From contig CM043944.1 of NCBI GenBank assembly GCA_014529385.2, forward strand, positions 168,401,740 to 168,465,739: DNA of 64,000 bases, read 5' to 3'. The notes beneath the pieces are model-generated. The model did not search any database and was not told where the DNA came from. It saw nothing but the letters and a program-made list of their open reading frames with translations. Positions 54,281 through 64,000 of this stretch are shown here, one piece after another; positions within the stretch are counted from its first letter, which is position 1; each line of letters starts with the position of its first letter. The stretch comes from Adiantum capillus-veneris. Lineage: Eukaryota > Streptophyta > Polypodiopsida > Polypodiales > Pteridaceae. The position numbers and the translations under genes were made by a program.

Positions 54281-56110
54281 TCAACCGATGCCCACTGGCT
54301 GGCTGTGATCGTGTGCATCCGGCTGTCCTGCTCCCGTGTAAGTCCATACACCACCAGACGTACCGCACACGTACTGCAAGTATGTACGCAATACCTGCAT
54401 ATCTCCCTCGTGCACTATGCCATCATCAGTCAACAGACGACTGACAACCCCAACTGCAATTGCTCCCACTACAGCTGCGATATCTGGTCTCAAGATCAGC
54501 ATCTCATACATGAGACCACTGAATGCCGATGTAATGCTAGCGGGCCATGCTAGCTCTACGGAGCATGCATCAACATATATATCCCTGGCAATAGGGATCT
54601 CTGACTGACAAGGTGTGTCAGCCACGTGCATCTCCTGACTATCCGCAAAAGACGCATCAACCTGTCGAGCAACCTCAGAGCAAACCAACTGCTCTAGGTG
54701 TCTGCTGGAAGACATATCCTGCACAACTATATCCCCATGCTCACTGTCGAGCATAGAAAGGAATGACTGCATAATCGCTGACATCTCAGTCTCCTCTGCA
54801 ATCATCCACTGCAAACATGACCACTCAATCTGCTGTGACTCACTAGAGCTCTCATGCTCTAACTCCGTATGCATAGACTCTTGCACAACGTCCTCCTGTC
54901 GTGACTCACTAGAGCAAGACCGCTCTACCTGTCTATCCTGCATAGAAGTATCTCGCACAACTGACTCTCTGCTTTGCTCAGTCACTAGCAAAGCATGCGT
55001 GTCTGACTCTGTCACCTCTTTGTGTGACTGCTCAAGTCGTGCCCCAACTGTGTGCACAACGAGCTCACTACTCTGCACTCCATGCAAAGCATCCTGCAAC
55101 CCACAAGCAAAAGAGACTCGCCTGCTCTCTCGCTCTCTACCTGGCTGCGTGATCACAGAGACAACACCGTCTCTCGTGTGATCCACATGCAATGGGTAAC
55201 GTGTACCACTCCTGGCACCTCTCGCAATCACTAGCGAACCCAAATGCATCACAAAATCTCGCTCTCGTAGCGAAATCTGACATCCACAATCTCTTAGCTG
55301 ACCAATCGAGATCAAACTCACTGTCAAATCTGGTACATAGCGCACATGTCGTAACAAGTAAGATGCACCACTCGGTAATGACAGTCTCACATCTCCTGCA
55401 CCTGCTATCGCATGCACCGATCCATCTGTCAAACGTACACTGCCAAGCATCCCGCTAGAATAGCTACAAAACCATGCACGATGCGACGTGACATGAAACA
55501 TAGCATCTGCGTCTAGTAACCACTGCGAAGGGAGTGCACTATCCACATGTATAGCATCTCGTGCATAGCTCGAGGTAAAAGTGACATCCCCGTCACTAGT
55601 ATACTCCGACACTACATCTGCATCAACTGTCAAAGCAACTGAGTCCATGGCATCACTACATACATCTCTAAGAGTGCCATGTCTCCTACGATGTCGCATA
55701 CGACGAAAACAGTGCCGTCTAACGTGTCCAGAATGACCACAATACCAACATGTTACCTGTCGGCGTGCTCGTGAATGTACATGTCTCACACAAGTCCGTG
55801 ATGACTCAGATCTATCATACATATCATGTAATCTGCGCCAAAGTGCTCTCGTAGTAGTCTCATACATAACAAGAGCATATACAGATTCTGCAAGGTGCAA
55901 AGAGAGCGTAGATAGTGCCATCTCGTCTAGCTCCTGCCACTGATCGTCAGACATGTTTGAAGGTCTACCTGCATCACCACTCAATGGTCGATGCAACCCT
56001 CGCTGTGTCAATGCATCAAGCATACACTCTCTCCATGCCGCAAAGTCTGACCCATCAAACATGCGTATCTGTGAGAGGTCACAATCTGATCGATCACCTG
56101 TCTCTGTCAT
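54281..56110 (-). CDS. C2 gag with zinc knuckle and protease-like domain, 609 aa
   Basis: A minus-strand ORF from ATG 56110 (MTETGDRSDCDLS). The gag head has IRMFDGSDFAAWRECMLDAL and ALWRRLHDMYD, as in copia gag. The zinc knuckle CWYCGHSGHVRRHC (about residue 120) has standard C-x2-C-x4-H-x4-C spacing. The following region resembles copia protease: WLLDADAMFHVTS where D-S-G-A-S is usual, then RYVPDLTVSLISIGQLRDCG. The remaining 300 residues are rich in serine, glutamate and histidine and match no integrase or RT. The ORF is open to 54281. The loss of D-S-G suggests the protease is inactive, while the structural part may be retained. Confidence 0.8.
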   Translation of the reverse strand: MTETGDRSDCDLSQIRMFDGSDFAAWRECMLDALTQRGLHRPLSGDAGRPSNMSDDQWQELDEMALSTLSLHLAESVYALVMYETTTRALWRRLHDMYDRSESSRTCVRHVHSRARRQVTCWYCGHSGHVRRHCFRRMRHRRRHGTLRDVCSDAMDSVALTVDADVVSEYTSDGDVTFTSSYARDAIHVDSALPSQWLLDADAMFHVTSHRAWFCSYSSGMLGSVRLTDGSVHAIAGAGDVRLSLPSGASYLLRHVRYVPDLTVSLISIGQLRDCGCQISLRERDFVMHLGSLVIARGARSGTRYPLHVDHTRDGVVSVITQPGRERESRRVSFACGLQDALHGVQSSELVVHTVGARLEQSHKEVTESDTHALLVTEQSRESVVRDTSMQDRQVERSCSSESRQEDVVQESMHTELEHESSSESQQIEWSCLQWMIAEETEMSAIMQSFLSMLDSEHGDIVVQDMSSSRHLEQLVCSEVARQVDASFADSQEMHVADTPCQSEIPIARDIYVDACSVELAWPASITSAFSGLMYEMLILRPDIAAVVGAIAVGVVSRLLTDDGIVHEGDMQVLRTYLQYVCGTSGGVWTYTGAGQPDAHDHSQPVGIG

Positions 56111-57843
56111 GAGCACAATGTAGCAAACTAGAAAGCAAAACCACCTCACCAACAACACCTGGAAACTGTCTACCAATATGGCCAGAAACACAATGTAAAA
56201 CCTGTGAGACACACTCCAAAATAGAGCTCCCGCAATGTCAACCAAATCAGCCCTAAACTGGCTCGAACCGCATCAAACAAAAGTCTGCAAATATGGCTGT
56301 AAGATATGGCTGCAAATCAGCCCCAAAACAGCCCCAAAATTCAGCTCTTAAACAGCTGCATAAACAAGTCACAAGCGTGTCCCAGATCAGCCTACAACTG
56401 AGCCATACATGAACACCTGCAAAGAGGAAACAATGGCTGAAAATTCAGCGCCCAAATAAGCCCTCAAACCTGCCTGTAAACTTGTAAACCTGTAGCTGAA
56501 ACCTGCTGAAAAACCTCAAGCCATTAGTGCTCGAATCCGGCTACCTAGCTCGTAGCCACACAAGCATACATCACAATACTCACTCCTGTGAGTGTGCCAA
56601 GATAACTGTACGCCTGTCAAACCCGTGAGCTAATCACCAAGCCCACACTGTGCGGTATCGATGCATACACACGCACAAATCTCCCACCTGCAGAGAACAC
56701 CGCACGCAAATGCTGAGTGCAACCCGCAATCTCTACCTAGATCGCATAAATGATACGCATAAAACTCCTGGGAAAATTTCGCCAGAGTTTCGTCAGTAAA
56801 ACGGCCACAAAACTAGTAACCAAATTGACTGCACGCTCAAAACCATGAGCAACCAAAGCACATCAAACCGCACTCCAAATGCATGCACCAATCTCCACAC
56901 TTTGCATACATCATTGCAAACACCTGCAAATCTAGTACACAAATATCTGCTCTACGTGTGACTGCCAAAAAACATGCTCGAGGCATACATTGCCGAGCTC
57001 AAAATGCAATCACATTAGTCTCCCTGAGCATCAAACCACATAAGGCATACATCGTATCCTCCCACCTGTGAGGAAACTTGCAGCAAATATCACTCTCACA
57101 TCTGAGAGCAAACCATGTGTGGAATCCTCGATACACAATAAACAACTGTTGCTGCAGAAAATTCAGCGTTCAGAATTTTAAAATTCTGATATGACGAGCG
57201 CGTCCGGAGCATGCCAAAACCCCAAGGTAGACTCCTGGATCATATGTATCCGAATCCGGGTGTGAAAGCTATGCCAAAAACAGTGTTTTTGGGACCCGAA
57301 AGTGCACAAATAAACTTGCTGCTGTATCTGCTGTAATTCAAAGCATAATTTCAGCAAATAGACATCACCATCGCGTCCGGAGCGTGCCAAAACCCTGACC
57401 TAGACTCCTGGATCATGTAGATCTGACTCTGTATGACGGAGCTACGCAAAAAACTGCGTTTTAGAGCCCGAAAATGGCAAAAACGAGCTGCACACAGTCT
57501 TGAACGTGCTGCTGCTCCACTCTGCGTGATGCAATGTCCTCTCAATGCAAGATCCAACACAAGAGCTCTGCCACAACAGCATCCAAGCACTCGAATGTCA
57601 AGCTCTCCTCCGCCGAGCACTTCTCTAACGAGCTCCACTGAGCTCAAAAGCTCCTCTCACCAAGGAAGCCGCAACCGCCTCCTCGACCAAGCTTGACCAC
57701 ACCAAGCTCCTAAGCTCCAAAGACAATGCTCCTCAAGCTAAAATCGCTCTCTGTGAAACTCCGCGATCGAACTCCACCGTCGAGAGCGAGCGAGCTATCG
57801 CCTCGAAGCTCTCAAAGCCGTCGTGCTCTCCGCGGTCACCATA
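56111..57843 (-). other. C2 5' leader
   Basis: 1.7 kb without a protein match. A segment with GACTCCTGGATCAT occurs twice (about 57220 and 57400), each followed by a similar exon-like block, so the leader contains an internal duplication of about 180 bp. Confidence 0.6.
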
Positions 57844-57855
57844 GCTCTGATACCA
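57844..57855 (-). other. C2 primer binding site
   Basis: GCTCTGATACCA; the minus strand TGGTATCAGAGC is a perfect initiator tRNA-Met binding site two bases inside the LTR. Confidence 0.92.
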
Positions 57856-57857
57856 AT

Positions 57858-58046
57858 TGAAGGGGATCGGGGAGCACCACAGACGGAGAGTGAGAGAGAG
57901 AGAGAAGGAGACAGACACGATGTGGGTGGGGAGACTCCAAAGAGTGAGCAGCCCCCTATACACTTATGCTATGTATAAGGTATACAAGTCAGTGGGCGCC
58001 CAGACTCTGGGCGGCCGGGCAAGGCACAGACGCCTATACCCCAACA
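57858..58046 (-). repeat. C2 5' LTR (right copy)
   Basis: 189 bp; partner of 54018-54203; followed by TGAAG. Confidence 0.92.
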
Positions 58047-58051
58047 TGAAG

Positions 58052-59071
58052 AACCATAGTGGGGTGGATTACTTTGGTGATAACCAGGCCATTGAGAGTT
58101 GACATACTTGGCCATTACTTCAGGTAATCTTGCACAAAATTGTTTCTTTTGCTCCATGAAGTCTATCTTTTGAAAGACAGTAGCCTTGAGATGTAAATCC
58201 CAAAACTGGTGTACATATTTGTGGATAGACTCGTTCAAGAGGAGATTCAAACTTTTCCATTCCATAAGCACTTTGTCCTTTGCATGGCTTGCAAGGAATT
58301 GCTTCATGATGGAAACTCATAGAGTTTTCCATGTCTTTGGGACTTCACCTTTGCCACAAAGGCTAGCCCACCATTGACGAGAGGATTTTTTGAAGTGCAT
58401 AGCTACATGGCGTAGCTTGGAGGACTTCGTGAAGCCCTCCTCTCCAAAGGCCGCATCAAATTTTTGGATGAAGCCCAATACTTTTTCGGTAGCACCAAAG
58501 GTGAGATCATAGGTGAGAAAAGAGATACTCTTTCCTCCCTCTTTGAACTTCTTGAGATTTTGGGACCTTCACCATGTAGGGTAAGATTTGTGATGTCCTC
58601 TCCTCTTGTATTCTCTAGGAGAATATTTGTTGCTTTCATTGGAAGATGAGAAAGGTGAAGAAGAAAAAGAAGAGGGTGATCTCTTTCTTCCTTTGTTTCT
58701 TCTCTTCCCTTTTGGAGTGACAAGAAGAAGGACTATGTGTTGGTTGTTTCCTCTTGGAAGGATTTGGCGACCGTCTAACGTCTTCGTGGAGCCACATCTT
58801 CAGAGGAACTTAGGGATTGACTTATTTCTTGTTCTTTGGATTCCTCCTCTCTTATGGGAGAGAGTCTTATTTTGGGAGTCTCATCAAGAGGCCTCCTAAG
58901 CTCTCTCTCCTCTTGGCGAGGAAGGGAAATCCCATAATCATGAAGTTGTTGGAGTAACTTTGGCTTGCAAAGCAGGGTTTCCCATAGCTTGTTGCAACCT
59001 AATAACAAGGTAATTAAAAAACATGGAGGCATCATCATTAGAACCTTCATGTGCAAAATCAAATTTATCAA
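58052..59071 (-). pseudogene. G3 gag N-terminal and capsid part
   Basis: Minus-strand blocks at 57969-58307 (from 58052), 58403-58723 and 58775-59071 together give a gypsy gag: HKYVHQFWDLHLKATVFQKI and FCARLPEVMAKYVNSQWPGY are the capsid motifs. Proximal blocks are acidic or charged (SPIREEESKEQEISQ). Several frameshifts. It continues into 54012 once C2 is removed. Confidence 0.75.
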
Positions 59072-59492
59072 TGTTCATCTAGTCTCTTGGTTATTGTCAG
59101 CCATGCTAATTAAACTTATGTATAGATTACTGTGTGCTTTGGTACCCTCAAAAACTCTAGTCTCTACTCTTCTTTACCTTTGAAAATTAGTTCTCAAGCA
59201 GCCACACCCGTGGTTTAGAGTCTGTTCATTGCAAATACTAGTGGAAAGGTCTAACATTGCTTGATTGATTATGGTCCCTATTGAGCTTGCTCGTAGCTCA
59301 ATAATGGTTAAGCCAAAGGCAAGCCTCGAGAGACTCCATGATTAAGACTGTAGTTCCCAATAGTGTACCTCAAACTTAGTCCTTCTAAACCAAGAGAATA
59401 GATCCATGTCCCACTTACTCTATTGCAATGAACAAGTCCAACCTTGCATGGACAACTTAAGGACCTCTTAAGCAAGAAAAGAGAAATCGATA
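59072..59492 (-). other. G3 5' leader
   Basis: Non-coding leader between gag and the primer binding site. Confidence 0.6.
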
Positions 59493-59504
59493 GCTTTGAT
59501 ACCA
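59493..59504 (-). other. G3 primer binding site
   Basis: GCTTTGATACCA; the minus strand TGGTATCAAAGC differs by one base from the initiator tRNA-Met site. One base separates it from the LTR. Confidence 0.85.
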
Positions 59505-59505
59505 A

Positions 59506-60182
59506 TATAATGGAAATGGCCTATGAACTTTGAGAATAGCAAAACTAAGAGAATTAGAGTGAGCATTTTCATGAGGCTATTTTGAGAACATAGAGGGTGA
59601 ACTTAATTAGCGATAGCAACATACCCATTATACTTAATTATCTTGGTATGAACAATATTTTTGCAAGAGAGAGAATTAGAGAACCTGACAACAATTGAGG
59701 ACCGGATTTATGTGGAGCCGGTCCCCCCTCCAATAGGCTTTTGTATTATAGATTCTCCTATCAAGAGAGACTTGGTATAATACAATCTTTGTGTTCCTTG
59801 TGATCTAGGTGATGCAATGAAGATGGAAATTTTCATGTATCACGAGCATAACATAAAAATTTTAAAAGCATTAACCATCCCCGGCCTCAGTCCCAAGGCC
59901 TCAAACACCTTCGAAGGTGGAGAGAGCTAGTGGGTAATGAGGGTAGGAACGAGAAGAAGAAGTAACATACGAGAAAGAGATAGTTCCTCACTTATCATCA
60001 CTCTTCTTGCTTATCATAGCATAATAACATAGTAATGAAGATGAAGAATATGGAAAGCTTAAGCACTGAAGCATGGCTCTTGGTTGGATTTGCATTCCAT
60101 AGCCAAGTTTGTTGGTGTAGGCTCTCAACTTCTCAACAAGCTTGGGGAAGGAGATAGATCTCTTGCACTTTGCACCTCACAC

Positions 60183-60245
<63 letters not shown>

Positions 60246-61089
60246 ACCCCCCAAGCAAGCCCCTAGCTTCCTTGGTTGACCCCCCCTTATAGCTCATGAG
60301 AGAATTTGATTGGACCCCTACAAGCTTAGCCAATCACATGCCTTAGTTAAATCAAGCAACCATGCTAGCCTTGGGAAAAGTGTCCCCCTTTTCCCTTTGA
60401 GAGAGACGACTTGATAAATGCATGAACAGGTTAATTAAATTAGCTAAATTATCATTGGACCCTTTGAGAGGCCAACCAATAGGCTTTAGGCACACCATGA
60501 GGGCAACATGGAGAGGAACTTGACAAGTGTCCTTGTTGCTTCTTTAGACCAAGCTTGCCTTGTGTGAGGGTGTGTGTGTTCTCTCTCATGCTCCTACAAT
60601 GAGGGCTTGCCCCCCCTTGAGTAGGGATCTTGTTGACTTTTGGGAACACCTTGAACCCCTTAAGAACCTTAGTCATGGAGCACCTTAGCACCTTAGTCAT
60701 TAAGCACCCTAAGAACCTTAGTCAATAGCACGACAAGCACCTCAAGCTTGGGCCGGGTTCCTACCTCAAGCACAGCCCTAGCTTGCCTAAGGTCAAAGGA
60801 CTTTTAACACTAACCTTTGGAGGTCTATAACCTAAAAGTCTTTTAAGTTCCATTAGCTAACCTTGCTCTTAATGAAGCTAACCTTAAGGTATTTAAGCTT
60901 CATTAGCTAGCCTTGCTCTTTGACAAACCATCTCCTATTTGGACCCCTTTAACCTTGGCCCCGTGTTGAGATAAATCCATAAGCACATGTCTATATTCTA
61001 ACCCTTGTTCCTATTTATTCTCCTACATTAAATGATCAGTTTAATATATGAAAATCATTTGGGTTGGCTAGATATTAGATTTTATGACA
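59506..61089 (-). repeat. G3 5' LTR (right copy)
   Basis: 1.58 kb, TATAATGGAAATGG to TTTTATGACA. Contains (GA)n at 60185-60241 where the left copy has a short TG run, and about 250 bp extra near 60490-60720. Confidence 0.85.
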
Positions 61090-61872
61090 CATCACAATTG
61101 CAAAATATCACTTAAGAGTAAATTGTGCACTTGTAAGAGGAATCAAAGAATGTCTTGGAGAGTCTCCAAGATCAGACCGTCCTCAAGGCACAAAGAGAAG
61201 GGTACTTTCAAATTCAATGGAGAGGGTTTTCATACTTGGAAAACCAAGATTAGAGGATATTTGATGAAGAAAACCTTATGGGGGGTAGTCAAACCACCAC
61301 AAGCCAATTAGGAAGGCTCACAAAGTAGGTCAATGGTTGTACTAAACATAGAAAAGGATGAGAAGTCTAGGCATCATGATCATCTCACTTCACAAAAATT
61401 ATGTTCACTTCATTGATGAATGAAAAACCGAATGTGAAGCATGGGTTCCTTTGAGAAAATTTTTAGGGGTAGAGCTAAAAGGAGCAAAGTCAACCTTAAA
61501 TGGAAACTTTACGTACTTACCATGGGTGTAAGGGAGGACATACCTATCCTAGTCAATATGCTTAAGAGCATCATCACTCTTACTACCTACATCAACTGTG
61601 AAGTCCCCAAAGATGACAAAGCAAACATCATTTTGAGTGCACTTCCACTTCCATATGACCACTTAGTCACCATCCGTGAGGATAAGAACCAGCCCTAAGT
61701 CTTTAAAACATTATCACCTCCCTTCAAGCCAAGCAAAATAGACAAAGGGTCTCATTGAAATCATCAAGAGGAGCTTATGATGCGTTACCCTCTAGGGGAG
61801 GAGAACGATTTTAAATCATCATTTACTGTCAGGAAACACTACAATTGTGGGAGAACAGGTCATGTAGCAAAG
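61090..61872 (+). pseudogene. Plus-strand copia gag remnant
   Basis: The plus strand encodes KFNGEGFHTWKTKIRGYLMK followed by KTLWGVVKPP (61205-61305), then DKANIILSALPLPYDHLVTI (about 61620-61675), then HYNCGRTGHVAK (61831-61872), a zinc knuckle whose first cysteine is histidine. These are copia gag motifs in order, with stops between them. The remnant ends exactly where the G4 LTR begins (TG at 61873), and its left end is the G3 insertion site. Confidence 0.75.
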
Positions 61873-62867
61873 TGTTAATTGAGTCAACGTCAGTTAACAG
61901 AAGCTTCTAAAGATTGAAGACGTACGGATGCACATCGAAGATCAAAGTGAAGAAGCAGTAAAGATTGGAGTTACACATTTTCCCAAAATGGTCACGTATT
62001 GTAAATTCACGATTTATTTAAGGCCATTGTGATATTTTAATGTGTTACGGGCTCAATGGGAGTTCCAAGTTGTAAAGAACAGGTCAGTCACTGTACCTAG
62101 GTTGTAGATACAATAAGTGTGGAGTCTCAAAGGTCTTGGGTGTCGGACATTACACATTTTAGACCTTGGCTAAGGTATAAAAGCCAACTTTGTAAAAATT
62201 TTATTAAGTTTTTGGATAAGAAATACACAGCGTGAGCTAACGGCGCTCACTTCTCTCCTTCTCGTGCTTCCTAATCCCTCCCCGGTTGTCACATTGCGAA
62301 TGTGTTTGCTGGATTGCAACCGCCGCAGGTAAGAGCTCTACGCATTGACGTAAGCCATTCACAGTATTTCGTAGCTTTTGGCGTCGTTGACCCGCGGCCT
62401 AATTTCATCATAACTAGGAATTTACATGTTCAAATAAAAAACTAAGCATAGGCGGGGTATTGGGGCATCATTGCTAAGCATTTAGATGCATTCTGGGTCG
62501 AAAACGACCAGGTCAAAAACCACTGCTGTTAATAATCATGATTTTGGAACTTGACCTAAAGTGGGGTTTGAGACCATAGGCATGTGTGCTTAGGTCTTAT
62601 AAACTTGTCCTAGAAGTTTCGTTATGTTTGGATGTCATTTGATGCTGTAACGGATGTGAAATGAGCGATTGGCTTTTGGTGATTTCAGTCATTTGAGTGT
62701 AGCTTGAGTTAGATGCGAGTTGTTAGTTGTTTTCCAAGAGATTGACAACCTCTTGTAGCCTCTATGCACTAGTCAAATCAGCTTCATCCCACGGTTTGAC
62801 AAATTAAGTGTGGTTCTCGCTAATACTGCAATAAGATACGATGTTGAGGTTAGACATGTGTCCCACA
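61873..62867 (+). repeat. G4 5' LTR
   Basis: Begins TGTTAATTGAG, directly after the interrupted copia knuckle, and ends CCCACA, followed after two bases by the primer binding site at 62870. It contains a TATA-like TATAAAAG at 62176-62183. The start is set by TG and by the break in the copia frame; the partner LTR lies outside the window. Confidence 0.65.
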
Positions 62868-62869
62868 TT

Positions 62870-62887
62870 TGGCGCCGCTGCCGGGGA
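62870..62887 (+). other. G4 primer binding site (Tat/Athila type)
   Basis: TGGCGCCGCTGCCGGGGA, the primer binding site class of plant Tat/Athila gypsy elements; same class as in G2 but on the opposite strand. Confidence 0.85.
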
Positions 62888-64000
62888 CGAATAGACCTAA
62901 ACTAGGGAAAACACGTGCGTGTTGTGTAATTGTCCATTAACTTCCTCTAGGTTCACCTAGAGTAAAACTTTCTTTTTAGAAACCGCATAGCTTAAGATTG
63001 TCGTCTTTTGTTGTGTAGTGGTAGCTTGGAGGTAAATTGTACTTGTCGAGTGCCTTTAGGATTGTAGGATTGTAAATTTAGATTAGGATTTTGAGAATGA
63101 TTGAAAGGTGAGACAAGTCTTAAGATCAAGGCTCTGAAAATCATTAAAAAAAAAAAAACGAGTGTTTGTGGACACTTTCCACAACCCCATTGCATGAGAA
63201 CCTAGGAGTAGGGTAAGTAGGATCCAAGGTGGATTTCAAAACATTGCTCACTCCAAACGAATCATCTATGAGTTGCTTATGTAAAGTTGCAGAGTTTTAG
63301 ATCTACGGCTAGAAATAGCACGAAAAGACTCCAAACCACTCAATCCAACTGGAGAGTAAGCCTAAAAGTTGTATGAACTAGTGGATAAGTTCAAGGACAC
63401 TTTGAGATTAAATTTTCAAAAGTTTTCCAAAACTCAGATTATTTACTTTTTCTTGACATTTTAAGCCAAATTAAGTTTTGACTTGATTTATAGGCTCAAG
63501 ATAGATTATGAAAAGACTGTCCAGTTAAAAAGTTCAAAAAAGTGTTCATTTTGGGCCAAAAGTTAATAATCGCGATTATTAACTTTCAGCTCAGATTTGA
63601 CCAAGGTTCATACCATTGACTCATTACATGTGTACAAACAACTTTTGTAAAGGCACAAAAGATTTGGATCACTAAATTGACCAAAAACTGGGTAAAAACT
63701 AAAGTTTGTACTGACTTTTTGAATCTTGAGTGGGAATTGGGAATAAATTTATCCAAACTTGATGAAACTTGATACATAGGCTTATATTGATGTGATAAAC
63801 ATGTGTACATGCTCAATTGATCAAAAAGATGAAAAAATTTGTCAGTTGTAAATAATCGCGATTATTTACATTTGCCCTATTTTTCAACTTTTTTGACCAA
63901 GTCAGCATACCACCAGTTTTACTATGTTATAATAATCCCACAAACCAAATTTGGTCAGATTTGGATCATTGGATTGAAAATTGTAACCAAATTTGCAAAG
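62888..64000 (+). other. G4 leader, running out of the window
   Basis: No coding sequence by 64000. It contains two perfect palindromes with the same core AATAATCGCGATTATT (63559-63586, 28 bp; 63847-63870, 24 bp). Long leaders are common in Tat/Ogre-type elements. Confidence 0.6.
63559..63870. repeat. Pair of related perfect palindromes
   Basis: 63559-63586 and 63847-63870 are each fully self-complementary around CGCG and share the 16-bp core AATAATCGCGATTATT. Surrounding bases differ, so the core, not a long duplication, is what is shared. Confidence 0.85.

Larger units (their letters stand above)
54018..58046 (-). mobile_element. C2: copia-derived gag-protease element lacking integrase and RT
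   Basis: LTRs at 54018-54203 and 57858-58046 are nearly identical and flanked by a perfect 5-bp duplication TGAAG (54013-54017 and 58047-58051). A perfect initiator tRNA-Met primer binding site (GCTCTGATACCA, 57844-57855) and a polypurine tract (54204-54212) are present. The only long coding region is gag-protease. This is the structure described as TR-GAG elements: terminal repeats plus gag, mobilised by enzymes of other copies. High LTR identity marks a recent insertion. Confidence 0.92.
38712..61089 (-). mobile_element. G3: chromovirus-type Ty3/gypsy element with nested insertions
   Basis: LTRs at 38712-40021 (left) and 59506-61089 (right) are the same sequence and are flanked by CATC on both sides (38708-38711 and 61090-61093). 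A tRNA-Met type primer binding site (59493-59504) adjoins the right LTR and a polypurine tract adjoins the left. Minus-strand coding order is gag, protease, RT, RNase H, integrase, chromodomain. M1 (40128-50108) and C2 (54018-58046) are inserted within it, leaving about 8.4 kb of G3 itself. Stops, frameshifts and a lost RT catalytic residue show it is dead. Confidence 0.85.

Overview
The window is plant nuclear DNA made almost entirely of nested transposable elements. I see no undisturbed host gene. The evidence is Ty3/gypsy and Ty1/copia elements with plant-type primer binding sites (initiator tRNA-Met, and the TGGCG-C/T-CG family used by Tat/Athila-like elements), a chromodomain chromovirus, a Mutator-like DNA transposon, short GT-AG introns and long (CT)n/(GA)n runs. 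A seedless land plant such as a fern is my best guess because of the transposon families, but nothing here proves it.

Left half (1-38.7 kb): a decayed gypsy element, G1, lies on the minus strand. Its pol reads RT (33.6-34.9 kb), RNase H (6.65-6.98 kb), integrase (2.0-3.65 kb), a second retropepsin-like domain (about 1.7-1.9 kb) and a W-V-P-K repeat tail (about 1.05-1.5 kb). G1 is split by two insertions. One is an internally deleted copia element, C1 (3650-6650). The other is a large DNA transposon, D1 (6989-33574), with 22-bp terminal inverted repeats (20/22 identical) and a 4-bp target duplication TACT. D1 carries two convergent genes. Gene A (+) is a decayed DDE-type transposase-like gene of the SDG..SQFK...DGAG..KR family. 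Gene B (-) is a multi-exon gene ending in an FCP1/HAD-phosphatase-like domain. D1 also holds three arrays of a short palindrome, TATGCTAATTAGCATA, placed in an intron of gene A, between the genes, and upstream of the phosphatase exons of gene B. A young gypsy element of 13.5 kb, G2 (14763-28250), sits inside the phosphatase exon, with a perfect 5-bp duplication GCTAC and nearly identical LTRs. G2 is one reading frame of about 3,100 codons broken only by a TGA and a TAG at module boundaries, and it has two retropepsin-like domains, one before RT and one after integrase.

Right half (38.7-61.1 kb): a chromovirus, G3 (minus strand, LTRs 38712-40021 and 59506-61089, flanked by CATC), has been opened by two insertions. 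M1 (40128-50108) is a Mutator-like transposon with inverted repeats and an 8-bp duplication. It carries a decayed MULE transposase (+), a small intact ORF (+), and a divergently transcribed multi-exon gene (-) with a ParB-like D-G-N-H-R motif. The divergent promoter region between them holds TG microsatellite, GC-rich hairpins with G-box palindromes, and C-rich minisatellite. C2 (54018-58046) is a gag-protease-only copia element with a perfect TGAAG duplication.

Right edge: a plus-strand copia gag remnant (61.09-61.87 kb) is followed by the 5' LTR (about 61873-62867), primer binding site and leader of another Tat/Athila-like gypsy element, G4, which runs out of the window. The leader holds two related perfect palindromes.

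The order of events readable from nesting is: G1, then C1 and D1, then G2 inside D1; and G3, then M1 and C2. The best candidates for something undescribed are D1 (transposase-like gene plus phosphatase-like gene plus palindrome arrays) and M1 (MULE plus ParB-like gene).
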